NCBI RefSeq assembly: GCF_030269325.1
Contig: NZ_BSTD01000008.1
Coordinates: forward strand, 186,001-250,000
Direction of reading: 5' to 3'
Length of the DNA: 64,000 nt
From: Amycolatopsis sp. NBRC 101858
Lineage (GTDB): Bacteria > Actinomycetota > Actinomycetes > Mycobacteriales > Pseudonocardiaceae
Position numbers and translations under genes: made by a program. The notes below the pieces were generated by a model that saw only the letters and a program-made list of their open reading frames with translations, ran no database searches and had not been told where the DNA came from. Shown here in pieces: positions 33,396 through 42,800 of this stretch. Positions within the stretch are counted from its first letter, which is position 1. Each line of letters starts with the position of its first letter.

Positions 33396-34421
33396 CTAGT
33401 CCCCGCGTGGGTTCCCCTTGCTCCGGGAAGTCTGCGGTGGTTCGCGCTTCAGCGGTGCGGGCATGTCCGGGATCCTGCGAAGCGTGTTCCCGGTCATCCC
33501 GTAATGGCTGAGGAACGCCTGTCGCAGGGTCTCCGCCGACCGGAAGCCGCACCGGCGGGCGATCGCGGCTAGTGAAAGTTCGCTGCCGCGCACCAGGTGT
33601 GCGGCGGCTTCGGTCCGTGCGTCGCGCACCGCGCGGGCCGGGGTGACTCCCAGCTGGCGCGTGAAGAGCCGGGTGAGGTGCCGGGTGCTGATCCCGGCTC
33701 GGGCGGCCAGTGCCGGCGGGCTGAGGTCGTCGGCGAGGCGGGCGCTGATGTGGCCCAGCAGGTCGCGGACGACGCGGTCACCGGGTGGCGGGGCCAGGAA
33801 AGTGCTGATCTGGGCCTGATCCGCGGGGCGGTGCAGGTAGGCGACCAGCTCGCGCGCCACCTCGCGGGCCAGGGTGGGGCCGTGGTCGTCCTCGATCAGG
33901 GCCAGCGTGAGATCGAGTGCGCTCGTCACGCCCGCCGAGGTGTAGACGTTGCCGTCGCGGATGTAGAGCGGGGCGAGGTCCACGGTGACGGCCGGGAACG
34001 CCGATGCCATCAGCTCGCCGTAGCCCCAGTGCGTGGTGGCGCGGCGGCCGTCGAGCAGGCCTGCCGCCGCCAGGACGAACGCGCCGGTGCACACCGAGGC
34101 GATCCGCCGGCTCCGGGAAGCCAGCCGCCGCACCTGGGTCAGCAACGCGTCGTCGGCCATGGCCGCTTCCGTGCCGTTGCCGCCGACGATCAGCAGGGTG
34201 TCGATCCGGCCGGTGATCGAGGCGAGCCGACGGGCTCCGGTGAGGCCGATGCCGGACGAGCTGCGCACCGGTTTCCCGCTCACCGTGGCGAGCTCGACCG
34301 TGTACGGCGGGCCGGCGCCGTGGCTGTTCGCGATCTCGAGCGACGCGCTGGGACAGGCGACGTCCAGGATCTGCGCGTCGTCGTAGGCGACGACCAGTAC
34401 TCGCCGGGTCGTGGTGGTCAC
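33396..34421 (-). CDS. GlxA family regulator (DJ-1/PfpI plus AraC domains)
   Basis: A 341-residue regulator. Residues 1-190 form a DJ-1/PfpI-like domain: 'VLVVAYDDAQILDVACPSA', 'DTLLIVGGNGTEAA' and the nucleophile-elbow-like 'IASVCTGAFVLAAAGLLDGR' with its Cys. Residues 220-320 are an AraC DNA-binding domain with two helix-turn-helices: 'ALAARAGISTRHLTRLFTRQ' and 'AIARRCGFRSAETLRQAFL'. The C-terminus is basic. No obvious target gene is adjacent; its neighbours are lsr2 copy 2 and the repeat block. Confidence 0.92.
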   Translation of the reverse strand: MTTTTRRVLVVAYDDAQILDVACPSASLEIANSHGAGPPYTVELATVSGKPVRSSSGIGLTGARRLASITGRIDTLLIVGGNGTEAAMADDALLTQVRRLASRSRRIASVCTGAFVLAAAGLLDGRRATTHWGYGELMASAFPAVTVDLAPLYIRDGNVYTSAGVTSALDLTLALIEDDHGPTLAREVARELVAYLHRPADQAQISTFLAPPPGDRVVRDLLGHISARLADDLSPPALAARAGISTRHLTRLFTRQLGVTPARAVRDARTEAAAHLVRGSELSLAAIARRCGFRSAETLRQAFLSHYGMTGNTLRRIPDMPAPLKREPPQTSRSKGNPRGD

Positions 34422-34560
34422 AGCCGAATTGTGCCGCGTCGCGGGCCGATCCGGAGCTGACCGGCAGCTCGACGGTTGTCGGCCACGCGGCGGCGAGGAC
34501 GAACTGTCCTCGCCGCCGACGGGCCTCGATCCCTCCCCGGTGATCTGCCCGCCACCGCCG

Positions 34561-34971
34561 TCACTTGCGGGCGGCGGCGACCTTCTTGCGCGGGGCGCGC
34601 TTGCGCGGCGCCGCCGGGGCTTCGGTCTCGGCCACCTGGGCCTGCTCGAAAGCCGCGATCACCTCGGACGAAAGGCGGCCGCGCTCGGAGACCTCGTAGC
34701 CGTTCGCGTTCGCCCAGGCGCGGATCTGCTGGTTGCGCTCGCGGTCGGTCGTGCTCGTCGTGGTCGACTGGCCCGTCGCGACGCGCACCTTGCGGCCGCC
34801 GATGCGCCGGCCGGCCGCGATGAAGCGGGCGAGCTCGTCGCGCAGCGCGGCGGCGTTGTCGTCCGAAAGGTCGATTTCGTAGGTGACGCCGTCGAGGCCG
34901 AACTGAACGGTCTGGGCGGCGGTGGAGCCGTCGATGTCGTCCAGGATCTCGACGAGGACTTTCTGGGCCAC
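34561..34971 (-). CDS. lsr2: Lsr2 nucleoid protein, copy 2
   Basis: A 136-residue paralogue of the Lsr2 at 30.5 kb. The DNA-binding part ('NQQIRAWANANGYEVSERGR') is the same; differences lie in the N-terminal domain ('ILDDIDGSTAAQTVQFGLDG') and the tail ('RKRAPRKKVAAARK'). It starts at GTG 34971 after a GAGGAG site. The sequence after its stop shares the block GTCCTCGCCGCCGACGGGCC with the region after copy 1, so duplication took in the flanks. With HU copy 2 on the same strand it forms a second lsr2-HU pair. Confidence 0.95.
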   Translation of the reverse strand: MAQKVLVEILDDIDGSTAAQTVQFGLDGVTYEIDLSDDNAAALRDELARFIAAGRRIGGRKVRVATGQSTTTSTTDRERNQQIRAWANANGYEVSERGRLSSEVIAAFEQAQVAETEAPAAPRKRAPRKKVAAARK

Positions 34972-35050
34972 GGGAATGCTCCTCAAGCTGGATGTGCGTC
35001 CGGGGAACGTGACGTGTGACAAGTTGCACAATGGCCGACGTTCTTGGGTG

Positions 35051-35062
35051 GAGTGTATCCAC
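35051..35062 (-). promoter_or_regulatory. lsr2 copy 2 promoter motif
   Basis: On the minus strand TGGATACACTCC places TACACT (35052-35057) as the -10 box, 81 bases before the GTG. It matches the motif before copy 1. Between here and the HU terminator at 35541 I see no gene. Confidence 0.5.
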
Positions 35063-35540
35063 CCGGTGATCGGTACGGCAATTTCCCGTGGCCTTCCCGC
35101 GATTCCGCGATCGCGATAGGACGGGCCGAGCCGGTTCCACTGTGGAGGCCCGGCGCGGTGATTCCGCCTGTCCCGGACGGTGTTCCGGGCGTCGTCGGGC
35201 CTCGCTCGCCGGGGTGCTGACGTCGCCGTCAGCGCTCCTCGCCGGGCCTTCGGGCAATTCCGGCCGGCAATTCCGGAATCCGGGAGAGAGAAGGCAGTGG
35301 GGCCGCGGATACATCCCGGCGGGGATCGGGTGCGCGACGGCGTTCCCGAGACTCCGGTTCAGCCCACCGGGCCCGGTGGTCCGGTCGCCGAGGCGGTGCC
35401 GTGAATTCTTCCGCTGGTGCGGCCGAGGTGTGGGGGGAGTGGCCGGGACCGGTTCCGCGTTCCCCGGCCCGGCAGGGCACTTCGGCGCGAGCGTCGTTCG
35501 CCCGTCGGCCCGGGAACGCCGAAGACGGTCCGGGAACGCC

Positions 35541-35575
35541 GAAGGGCCCCGCACCGGGGTGGTGCGGGGCCCTTC
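35541..35575 (-). terminator. terminator after HU copy 2
   Basis: GAAGGGCCCCGCACC and its exact complement enclose a 5-base loop, 15 bases beyond the HU copy 2 stop. It is nearly identical to the one after copy 1. Confidence 0.85.
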
Positions 35576-35590
35576 GACGGATGAAGCGAG

Positions 35591-36253
35591 TTACTTCTTC
35601 TTGGCAGCCGACGTGCGCTTGGCCGGGGCCTTGGCGGCGGCGGGCTTCTTCGCCGCGGCGGTCTTCGTGGCGGCCGGCTTGGCGGCGGCCTTCGCCCGCG
35701 TGGTGGTGGCCTTGGCCGCGGTCGCCTTGGCGGGAGCCTTGGCCGCGGTCTTCGGGGCCGCCTTGGTGGCGGTGGCCTTGGCGGCCGGCTTCGCCGCGGT
35801 GGCGCGGGTCCGGGTCGCCGTCGCGCGGGCGGTGGCCGGCTTGGCCGCGGCCGCACGGGTCGAAGTGGCCCGCGTGCTGGTGGTCTTCGCCGGGGCGGAC
35901 GCCTTGGCGGTGGCCGCACGGGTGGTCGTGCTGGCGGCGGTGGCGCGCTTGACCGGGGTCGCCTTCGGGAGCTTCTTGGAGCCGGAGATGACGTCCTTGA
36001 AGGTGGTGCCGGCGCGGAAGGCGGGCACGTTGGTCTTCTTCACGCGCACGGCCTCGCCGGTGCGCGGGTTGCGGGCGGTGCGCGCGGCACGGGCCCGCTT
36101 CTCGAACACACCGAAGCCGGTGATGTTGACCTTTTCGCCCTTGTTGACCGTCCGGATGATGATGTCGACCAGACCGTCAACGGCCTGCGAAGCCACCTTC
36201 TTGTCGCCCAGACGCTCCGACAGCGCCTCGATCAGCTGGGCCTTGTTCGTCAT
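35591..36253 (-). CDS. HU-family nucleoid protein with long basic tail, copy 2
   Basis: A 220-residue HupB-type protein. The HU core is almost the same as in copy 1 ('MTNKAQLIEALSERLGDKKV', 'GFGVFEKRARAARTARNPRT'). The tail (about 97-220) is again Lys/Ala/Thr-rich, ending 'PAKRTSAAKKK' like copy 1. The 5' untranslated bases TTCCACTATGGAGGACTGGA are shared with copy 1. Its promoter element TTGGTAATACC lies at 36309-36319 on the minus strand. Three such genes in one window is unusual, as most actinomycetes have one or two HU genes. Confidence 0.95.
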   Translation of the reverse strand: MTNKAQLIEALSERLGDKKVASQAVDGLVDIIIRTVNKGEKVNITGFGVFEKRARAARTARNPRTGEAVRVKKTNVPAFRAGTTFKDVISGSKKLPKATPVKRATAASTTTRAATAKASAPAKTTSTRATSTRAAAAKPATARATATRTRATAAKPAAKATATKAAPKTAAKAPAKATAAKATTTRAKAAAKPAATKTAAAKKPAAAKAPAKRTSAAKKK

Positions 36254-36308
36254 TCCAGTCCTCCATAGTGGAACATCTAGTCACGGCCCATCTCGGCCGA
36301 CACTGCAC

Positions 36309-36319
36309 ACGGTATTACC
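36309..36319 (-). promoter_or_regulatory. HU copy 2 promoter motif
   Basis: On the minus strand TTGGTAATACC (TAATAC at 36312-36317) lies 59 bases before the start, preceded by GGTTGGATTTTGTGCGGTA. It matches the elements before HU copies 1 and 3. Confidence 0.55.
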
Positions 36320-36906
36320 AATACCGCACAAAATCCAACCGGGGGCCGAAATATTTCCTTGCGAGGGCGCTGGTTCCGCCTCTCGAAGGGCCTTCGTGAG
36401 ACACGCCCCGGAATGGGAACCGGAGGTCGACCATGGCCCTGAGCAGGCAAAACCTTAGGGTCGCGCCGTCCACAGTGGTCGTCCATATAGGACCGGAGGC
36501 CCTTCTGAACCTTTTTTCCGCGACACGCCGGGAGCGGGCCTCCCGGCGTGTGGCCGGAGCCACTCGGAGCCCGATCCCGCGCAACGGCGGGGTTCCCGGA
36601 CCCGTCGCGGAGGGCCGGCGGCGCCGCTTCGCCGTGGCGCCAAGGCAGTAACGCCCCGCCCGCCTCCGGCGACCTCTCCGGGGCGCGGCGAGGTCCGTTG
36701 CGGCGCAACCGGTGGCGCCCGCGCCGGAAGTTACGGTGAGGCGAAAAGGATCTTCCCCGTAGGGTGAACTCACTCGTTCGGCCCAGCCGTGGCCACTGGT
36801 GACGACTCCGGTACGCCACGACCACAACGCCGTGTTGGCCGCGGGACTGTCGGTCCGGCGAGCTAGTCTGCCGCCGGAGGAAGCGCCGGGTGCGACAGGG
36901 AGAACC
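36320..36906. other. intergenic region between HU copy 2 and herA
   Basis: No convincing gene; the frames that are open here have no typical codon bias. A perfect 12-bp stem ACACGCCGGGAG/CTCCCGGCGTGT lies at 36523-36551 but has no T run in the useful direction. TAGTCT (36864-36869) could be a -10 box for the herA operon. Confidence 0.5.
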
Positions 36907-38649
36907 GTGGACCAGGACACGCTCACGACCGTGGTCGGCCGGGTGGCCGGCACCGAGGACTCGACGCCGCTGCAGTTCCACGTGGCCATCGATCCCGAGG
37001 CCTACCTGCAGCTCGACGACGTCGTCGTCACCCGGCGGGAACTCCCCGGCCTGGGCGAAGTCACGTCCTTCGGCGTCGTGACGCAGGTGAGCGCGCGGCA
37101 CGAGGGCGCCAGCTTCGGCAGCGACGTCTTCCTGATCTCCGACGGCGTCCTGCCCGCGCAGGTGCAGGAGATCGCCGAGATCGCCACCACCCGCGTCGAG
37201 CCCGAGTGCTACGTGCCGCCGCGGCCGGGCGCCGTCGTCCAGCGCGCCGTGGGGGAGGATCGCGCGCAGGCGCTGTACTTCGACAACATGACCCGCCAGG
37301 TGGCGGTCGGCCTGGGACGGGACGGCGAACCCGTCTACCTCAACATGGACTTCCTCGACGGCACCCGCGGCGCGCACGTCAGCATCAGCGGCGTCTCCGG
37401 CGTCGCCACCAAGACGTCGTTCGCGTTGTTCCTGCTGCACTCGATCTTCCGCGGCGGTGCCCTGCCCAACGCCCACAACGCCAAGGCCCTGGTGTTCTCG
37501 GTGAAGGGCGAGGACCTGCTGTTCCTCGACACCCCCAACATCCACCTCGACGAGAAGCTCAAGGCCGAGTACGCCAAGCTCGGCCTGCCCGCGGACCCCT
37601 TCGCGTCCGTCGGCTTCTACGCGCCGCCGACGCCGTCGGACACCACGGGGAAGCCTTACGTCACCGGGCGGACCTCGGGGGTCGGCGCCTTCTGGTGGAC
37701 CATCGCGGAGTTCTGCGCGAAGGACCTGCTGCCCTACGTCTTCGCCGACGCGGAGGACGAGCGCAACCAGTACACGATGGTCATCCACCAGGTCGCGAAC
37801 CGGCTGCGCCTGGACAGCACGCCCGCGGGCAAGGACGGCGCCGCGAACGTCGACGGCGTCCTCTGCCGCACCTACGCCGAGCTCATCGACGTCATCTGCG
37901 AACGCGTCACCGACGAGGAAACCCGCGCGAGCTGGGCGGGCGCGGTCACCGGTGCGGGCACGGTCAACGCGTTCATCCGGCGCCTGCGTTCCAGCCAGCG
38001 CGCGCTCAACGGCCTGATCCGCGGCGACCTCACCGACCACCCGGCGCGTCAGCTGTCGACGGAGAACCAGCAGGTGACCGTGGTGGACATCCACAACCTC
38101 GTCGAGCGCGCGCAGCGGTTCGTCGTCGGTGTCACGCTCGCCGCGGAGACCGCGCGCAAGGAAGCCGCCGGCCCGGGCGGGCTCCTGTTCACCATGCTGG
38201 ACGAGCTGAACAAGTACGCGCCGCGCGAAGGCAGCAGCCCCATCAAGGAGGTGCTGCTGGACATCGCCGAGCGCGGCCGTTCCCTCGGCGTGATCCTGAT
38301 CGGCGCGCAGCAGACCGCCAGCGAGGTCGAGCGCCGGATCGTCAGCAACAGCTCGGTGCGGATCGTCGGGCGCCTCGACGCCGCGGAGGCTTCGCGGCCG
38401 GAGTACGGCTTCCTCCCGGCCAGCCAGCGGGTCCGCGCGACGCTCGCCACGCCCGGCACGATGTTCGTGAGCCAGCCGGAGATCCCGGTGCCGATCGCGG
38501 TCGGCTTCCCGTTCCCGGCCTGGGCCACGCGGCTTTCCGAGGCCGGGAAGGTGCCGACGACCACCGCGTCCTCGAAGAAGTCCGATCCTTTCGCCGGGTT
38601 GCCGTCGGGGAGCAGCGACCCGTTCGGCGACGACCCGCCGCCGTTCTGA
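36907..38649 (+). CDS. herA: HerA-like ATPase/DNA translocase
   Basis: A 580-residue FtsK/HerA-superfamily ATPase. An N-terminal HAS-barrel-like part (about 1-95, 'VVGRVAGTEDSTPLQFHVAI') is followed by the P-loop 'SISGVSGVATKTSFALFLL' with Lys169; the loop is slightly divergent. Walker B is 'LLFTMLDELNKYAPRE' (Asp432, Glu433). 'ILIGAQQTASEVERRIVSNS' and 'SSVRIVGRLDAAEASRPEYG' are typical of HerA sensors. In archaea HerA forms a hexamer with NurA that resects DNA ends with Mre11-Rad50. Here sbcD, sbcC and nurA follow directly, so the same machine is likely. GTG 36907 is chosen by its purine-rich upstream site AGGGAG. Confidence 0.88.
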   Translation: MDQDTLTTVVGRVAGTEDSTPLQFHVAIDPEAYLQLDDVVVTRRELPGLGEVTSFGVVTQVSARHEGASFGSDVFLISDGVLPAQVQEIAEIATTRVEPECYVPPRPGAVVQRAVGEDRAQALYFDNMTRQVAVGLGRDGEPVYLNMDFLDGTRGAHVSISGVSGVATKTSFALFLLHSIFRGGALPNAHNAKALVFSVKGEDLLFLDTPNIHLDEKLKAEYAKLGLPADPFASVGFYAPPTPSDTTGKPYVTGRTSGVGAFWWTIAEFCAKDLLPYVFADAEDERNQYTMVIHQVANRLRLDSTPAGKDGAANVDGVLCRTYAELIDVICERVTDEETRASWAGAVTGAGTVNAFIRRLRSSQRALNGLIRGDLTDHPARQLSTENQQVTVVDIHNLVERAQRFVVGVTLAAETARKEAAGPGGLLFTMLDELNKYAPREGSSPIKEVLLDIAERGRSLGVILIGAQQTASEVERRIVSNSSVRIVGRLDAAEASRPEYGFLPASQRVRATLATPGTMFVSQPEIPVPIAVGFPFPAWATRLSEAGKVPTTTASSKKSDPFAGLPSGSSDPFGDDPPPF

Positions 38650-38685
38650 GCCCGCTGCCCCGTCACCTGAACGGAAGGACGCCGC

Positions 38686-39846
38686 GTGAAGTTCCTGCAC
38701 ACCTCCGACTGGCACGTCGGCAAGACGCTCAAAGGCCGCAACCGCCTGGACGAGCAGCGCGCCGTGCTCGGCGAGATCGTCCGGATCGCGCGGGAGCAGG
38801 CCTTCGACGCGATCCTCGTCGCGGGCGACCTCTACGAGACGTCGGCGCCGTCGGCCGCCGCGCAGGAGCTCGTGGTCCAGGCGCTGATGGCGTTGCGCGA
38901 CACCGGCGCCGAGGTCATCGCGATCGCCGGGAACCACGACCACGCGGCGACGTTCGAGGCGTACCGGCCACTCCTGCGGAAAGCGGGCATCCACCTCACC
39001 GGGAACCCGCGGCCGGTGGCGGACGGCGGAGTCGTGTCGTTCGACGCGCGCTCGACCGGCGAGCGCGTCAACGTCGCCGTGCTGCCCTTCCTTTCCCAGC
39101 GCTACGCGGTCCGCGCCGCCGAGCTGCTCGCCGGGACCCCGGCGGACAACGTCGGCGAGTACGACCAGCGCGTGCGCGACATCCTGGAGCACCTCAAGTC
39201 CGGGTTCTCCGCCGGTGCGGTGAACCTCGTCATGGCGCACCTGACGGTGACCGGCGGGACGATGGGCGGCGGCGAACGCGCGGCGCAGTCGATCTTCGAG
39301 TACCACGTGCCCGCGACGGCGTTCGGCGCCGACCCGCACTACGTCGCCCTCGGCCACCTGCACCGGCGCCAGTCCCTGCCCGCCGCCTGCCCGGTGCACT
39401 ACAGCGGCTCGCCGTTCGCCGTGGACTTCGGCGAGCAGGACAACAAGAGCGTGGTCCTGGCCGTGGAGGTCACGCCGACGACGCCGGCGAAGATCACGGA
39501 AATCCCGATGACGGCGGGACGGCGGCTGCGAACGGTCCACGGCACGGTGGCGGAGCTCGTCGGCCGCGCCGCGGAGTTCGGCGAGGACTACCTTCGCGTC
39601 TACGTGCGCGAAGCGACGAGGGCCGGGCTGCGCGAGGAGATCCAGGAAGCCCTGCCGAACGCCCTGGAAATCCGCATCGACCCGGAGTTCGCCGCCCCGG
39701 TGACGACGGCGGGCGGCGACCGCGCGATCGCGGACCGTTCGCCGGGGGAGCTGTTCGCGTCCTACTGCGAAGAACGGACTGTCGAGGACAAGCGCGTCCA
39801 GTCGCTCTTCGCGCGGCTGCACGACGAAGAGACGAGCGGGGTGTGA
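38686..39846 (+). CDS. sbcD: exonuclease SbcD (Mre11-like)
   Basis: A 386-residue calcineurin-like nuclease. All phosphoesterase motifs are present: 'TSDWHVGKTLKG', 'ILVAGDLYETSAP', 'IAGNHDHAATFE', 'LVMAHLTVTGGT' and 'ALGHLHRRQSL'. Together they bind two metal ions (Mn in the family). It acts with SbcC as an ATP-dependent nuclease on hairpins and blocked DNA ends. GTG start with AAGGACG upstream, 36 bases after herA; sbcC starts 2 bases after the stop. Confidence 0.95.
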   Translation: MKFLHTSDWHVGKTLKGRNRLDEQRAVLGEIVRIAREQAFDAILVAGDLYETSAPSAAAQELVVQALMALRDTGAEVIAIAGNHDHAATFEAYRPLLRKAGIHLTGNPRPVADGGVVSFDARSTGERVNVAVLPFLSQRYAVRAAELLAGTPADNVGEYDQRVRDILEHLKSGFSAGAVNLVMAHLTVTGGTMGGGERAAQSIFEYHVPATAFGADPHYVALGHLHRRQSLPAACPVHYSGSPFAVDFGEQDNKSVVLAVEVTPTTPAKITEIPMTAGRRLRTVHGTVAELVGRAAEFGEDYLRVYVREATRAGLREEIQEALPNALEIRIDPEFAAPVTTAGGDRAIADRSPGELFASYCEERTVEDKRVQSLFARLHDEETSGV

Positions 39847-39847
39847 C

Positions 39848-42800
39848 ATGCGGCCTGTGCTGCTGGAGATGACCGGCTTCGCGTCGTTCCGCGACAAGAC
39901 CGAAGTCAGCTTCGAGGACACGGACTACTTCGCGCTCGTCGGGCCGACCGGCGCCGGCAAGAGCACCGTGATCGACGCGCTCACCTTCGCCCTCTACGGC
40001 TCCGTCGCGCGCTGGGACCACGAAGGCCTCGTCGCACCCGCGCTCGCCCCGACGGCCAACCGGGCCACCGTGCGGCTGGTCTTCGACGCCGGGGGTGTGC
40101 GCTACCACGTCGTGCGGGAAGTCCGGCGCAGCGGCGGGAAGAAACCCACGGTCAGCGTGAAGAACGTCCGCCTGGAACGGCTCGCCGACCCCACCGCGCT
40201 CGGCGGCGCGGAGGACGACGCCGACCCGGTCGCCGCGGACTCCGAGGTCACCCCGGCCATCGAGCGGCTGCTCGGGTTGACGTTCAAGCACTTCTGCACC
40301 TGCGTGGCGCTGCCCCAGGGCGACTTCGCGGAGTTCCTGCACGCCAAGGCCGCCGACCGGCAGAAGATCCTCATCAAGCTGCTGGGCCTGGAGGTCTACG
40401 AACGCATCGGCCGCCGCGCCGGCGTCACGGCGGAGCAGCAGAAGCAGCGCGCCGCCGTCCTGGCCGAACAGCTCGGCAGCTACGCCGACGCGACCGAAGA
40501 GGCCGTCGAAGAGCTTTCCGCGCGGATGACGGCACTCGCGGACCTCGACGCGCGGGTGAGCGCGGCCCTGCCGGGTTTGTCCGACGCCACCCGTGCCCAC
40601 GACGAAACGCGGCAGCTCGTCGCGTCGCTGACGAAGGAGCTGGGCGTCCTCGACGCGCTGGAGCGTCCGGACGGCGTCGAAGACCTCGAAACCCGGCGCC
40701 AGGCTGCGGTGGAGGCGGCCACCGCCGCGCGAACCGGGCTGGAGCAGGCCGAAACGGCGGACGAAGCCGCGCGGGCCGCCCTCGCCGCCGCACCCGCCCG
40801 CGGCGAACTGGAGCGGATCCGCGCCGCCCGCACCGAACTCGCCGAGGTCGAGCAGGCCCTCCCGCGCCGGGAAGAGGCGGCGACCGCGGCGGCGACGGCG
40901 AAAACGGCTGCCGCCACGGAGGTCACCGAGGCCGTGTCCGCGGTCGATGCGGCCCGGGAGGCCCGGGACGCGACCGCACGGGCTGCCGAGAACGCCGCTG
41001 CCGAAGCGGCGCGCGCCCGCCAGCAGCGCGATCGGCTGGCCGGGCTGCGGCCGCCGGCCGAGCTCGGCGACCTGTCGAAAGAGGCGGCGCGGGTGGCGAA
41101 GCGCACGGCGGACGCCGACGCCCGGCTGCGGGGCGCCGAGACCGCCGACGCCGCAGCGCGCGCGGAGCTGGCCGCGCAGCCGGACGTCGCTCCGCTCGCC
41201 GCCGCCCGCTCCGACGCCAGGACGCTTTACGCGGTGTGCGAAGCCCAGCGCAAGGCGGCGCCCGAGCAGGCCGCGCGCCGGAAGGAACTCGAAGCGGCGC
41301 GCATCGCCTTCGCCCGCGCCGACACCGAAGTCACCGCGGCGAAGACCGCGGTGACCGAAGCGGAACGGGCCGGGCAGGCGCTGAGCCTCCGTGCCGGGCT
41401 CGCCGTCGGGCACCCGTGCCCGGTCTGCGAGCAGGAAGTCGCGACGCTGCCCGACGCGGGTGGCCACGCCCACCTGGCCGAGGCCGGGGAACGGCTCGCC
41501 GCCGCCGAATCCGGTCGCACCGCCGCCGAGTCCGCGGTGCGCAAGCTGGAACGGGCCGCCGACCGCGACGCCGACTCGGCCGTGTCGGCGGCCGCGCAGG
41601 CGGAAGAACTGCGTGCCGTGCTCGCGGGTGTCGACGGCCCGCCGGAGTCGCCGGTGCTGCTGCGCCCGGTCGAGGCCGCTTTTTCCGAGCAGGACTACGC
41701 GGATCTCGTCGCGGCGGTGCGCGCGCGGGGCGAGTGGCTGTCGGCGACGATCGACGGCCGCACCCGGGTCGCCGAAGTCGCGCACGCGGCAGACAAGGAA
41801 CTGGCGGCGGCTCGTGCTGAACGCGCGGCGGCGCAGAACGAGGCCGACGTCGTCGAAAAGTCGTTCGCGGCGGCGCGGGAGGCGTTGCGCGCGGCGCGGG
41901 ATCCGCTGGTGGAGCTGGGTGCGCCGGCCATCGACAGCGACGACGTCCCGGCGGGCTGGCAGCGGCTGACCGCGTGGGCGGCAGCCACGCTCGAGGATCG
42001 GCGGACGGCGCTGGCCGCGCTCGAAGCGGCCGCGGAAGCCGCGGGCAAGGAAGCCGTCGTCGCGGCGGACGACCTCGCCTCCGCCGAGCGGAACGCCGAG
42101 CAGCGGCGGAAGCGGGCTTCCGAGGCGGCGCTCGCCGAACAGTCGGCGAGCACCGAGTGGGCGAACACCCGGCGCCGGCACGGCGAACTGGTCGAAACCC
42201 TGGACGGCGCGCCGTCCGCCGAGGTGGTCGCCGAGCAGCTCGCGAAGGTGGCCGAACTCGAACAGGCCGCGAAGACGGCCGACGCGGACCTGCGGACCGC
42301 CCGCGCGGCCGCGAAACAAGCCGCGGAAGCCCAGGCCCGGATCGCTGAACAGGTCGACGCCGAACGCCAGCGGCTGTCCCGGGCGCGCGACCCGCTGGTC
42401 GGCCTCGGCGCCCCGCCGATCGACGGCGAGAGTCTCCTGGGCGCGTGGGCCGCGCTCACGGACTGGGCGGCCGGGCAGGCGAACCGGCACCGCGACCGGC
42501 TGGCCGCCGCGACGACCGCCGAGGGCGAAGCCGCCGAAGCGTTGCGGGTGGCGGAACGCGCGGTCGTCGACGACGTCACCGCGCTCGGGGTTTCCCTGGA
42601 CGAAACCGGCTCGGTGCGCGACCGCGTCCCGGTGGCCGTCGCCACGGCCCGGGCCCGCGCCGAAGGCGACCACACGGAGATGAAGCGGCGCGTGGCGCGC
42701 GTGGCGGGCCTGCACGGCGACATCGCGGCCGCGGAGTCCGAAGCGCAGGTCGCGCGGCTGCTCGCGGATCTCCTGCGCTCGGACAAGTTCCCGCGCTGGC

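Noticed and set aside
31729..33552. Long minus-strand ORF (607 codons) across HU copy 1 and the repeat block
   Set aside because: It lies antisense to a clear HU gene and its repeat-encoded part is a translation of the minisatellite.
35088..36458. Plus-strand ORF of 456 codons antisense to HU copy 2
   Set aside because: Antisense shadow of the Lys/Ala-rich tail; no family resemblance.
36523..36551. 12-bp perfect stem as a terminator
   Set aside because: No T run follows in either useful direction and no gene ends nearby; left as an unexplained hairpin.
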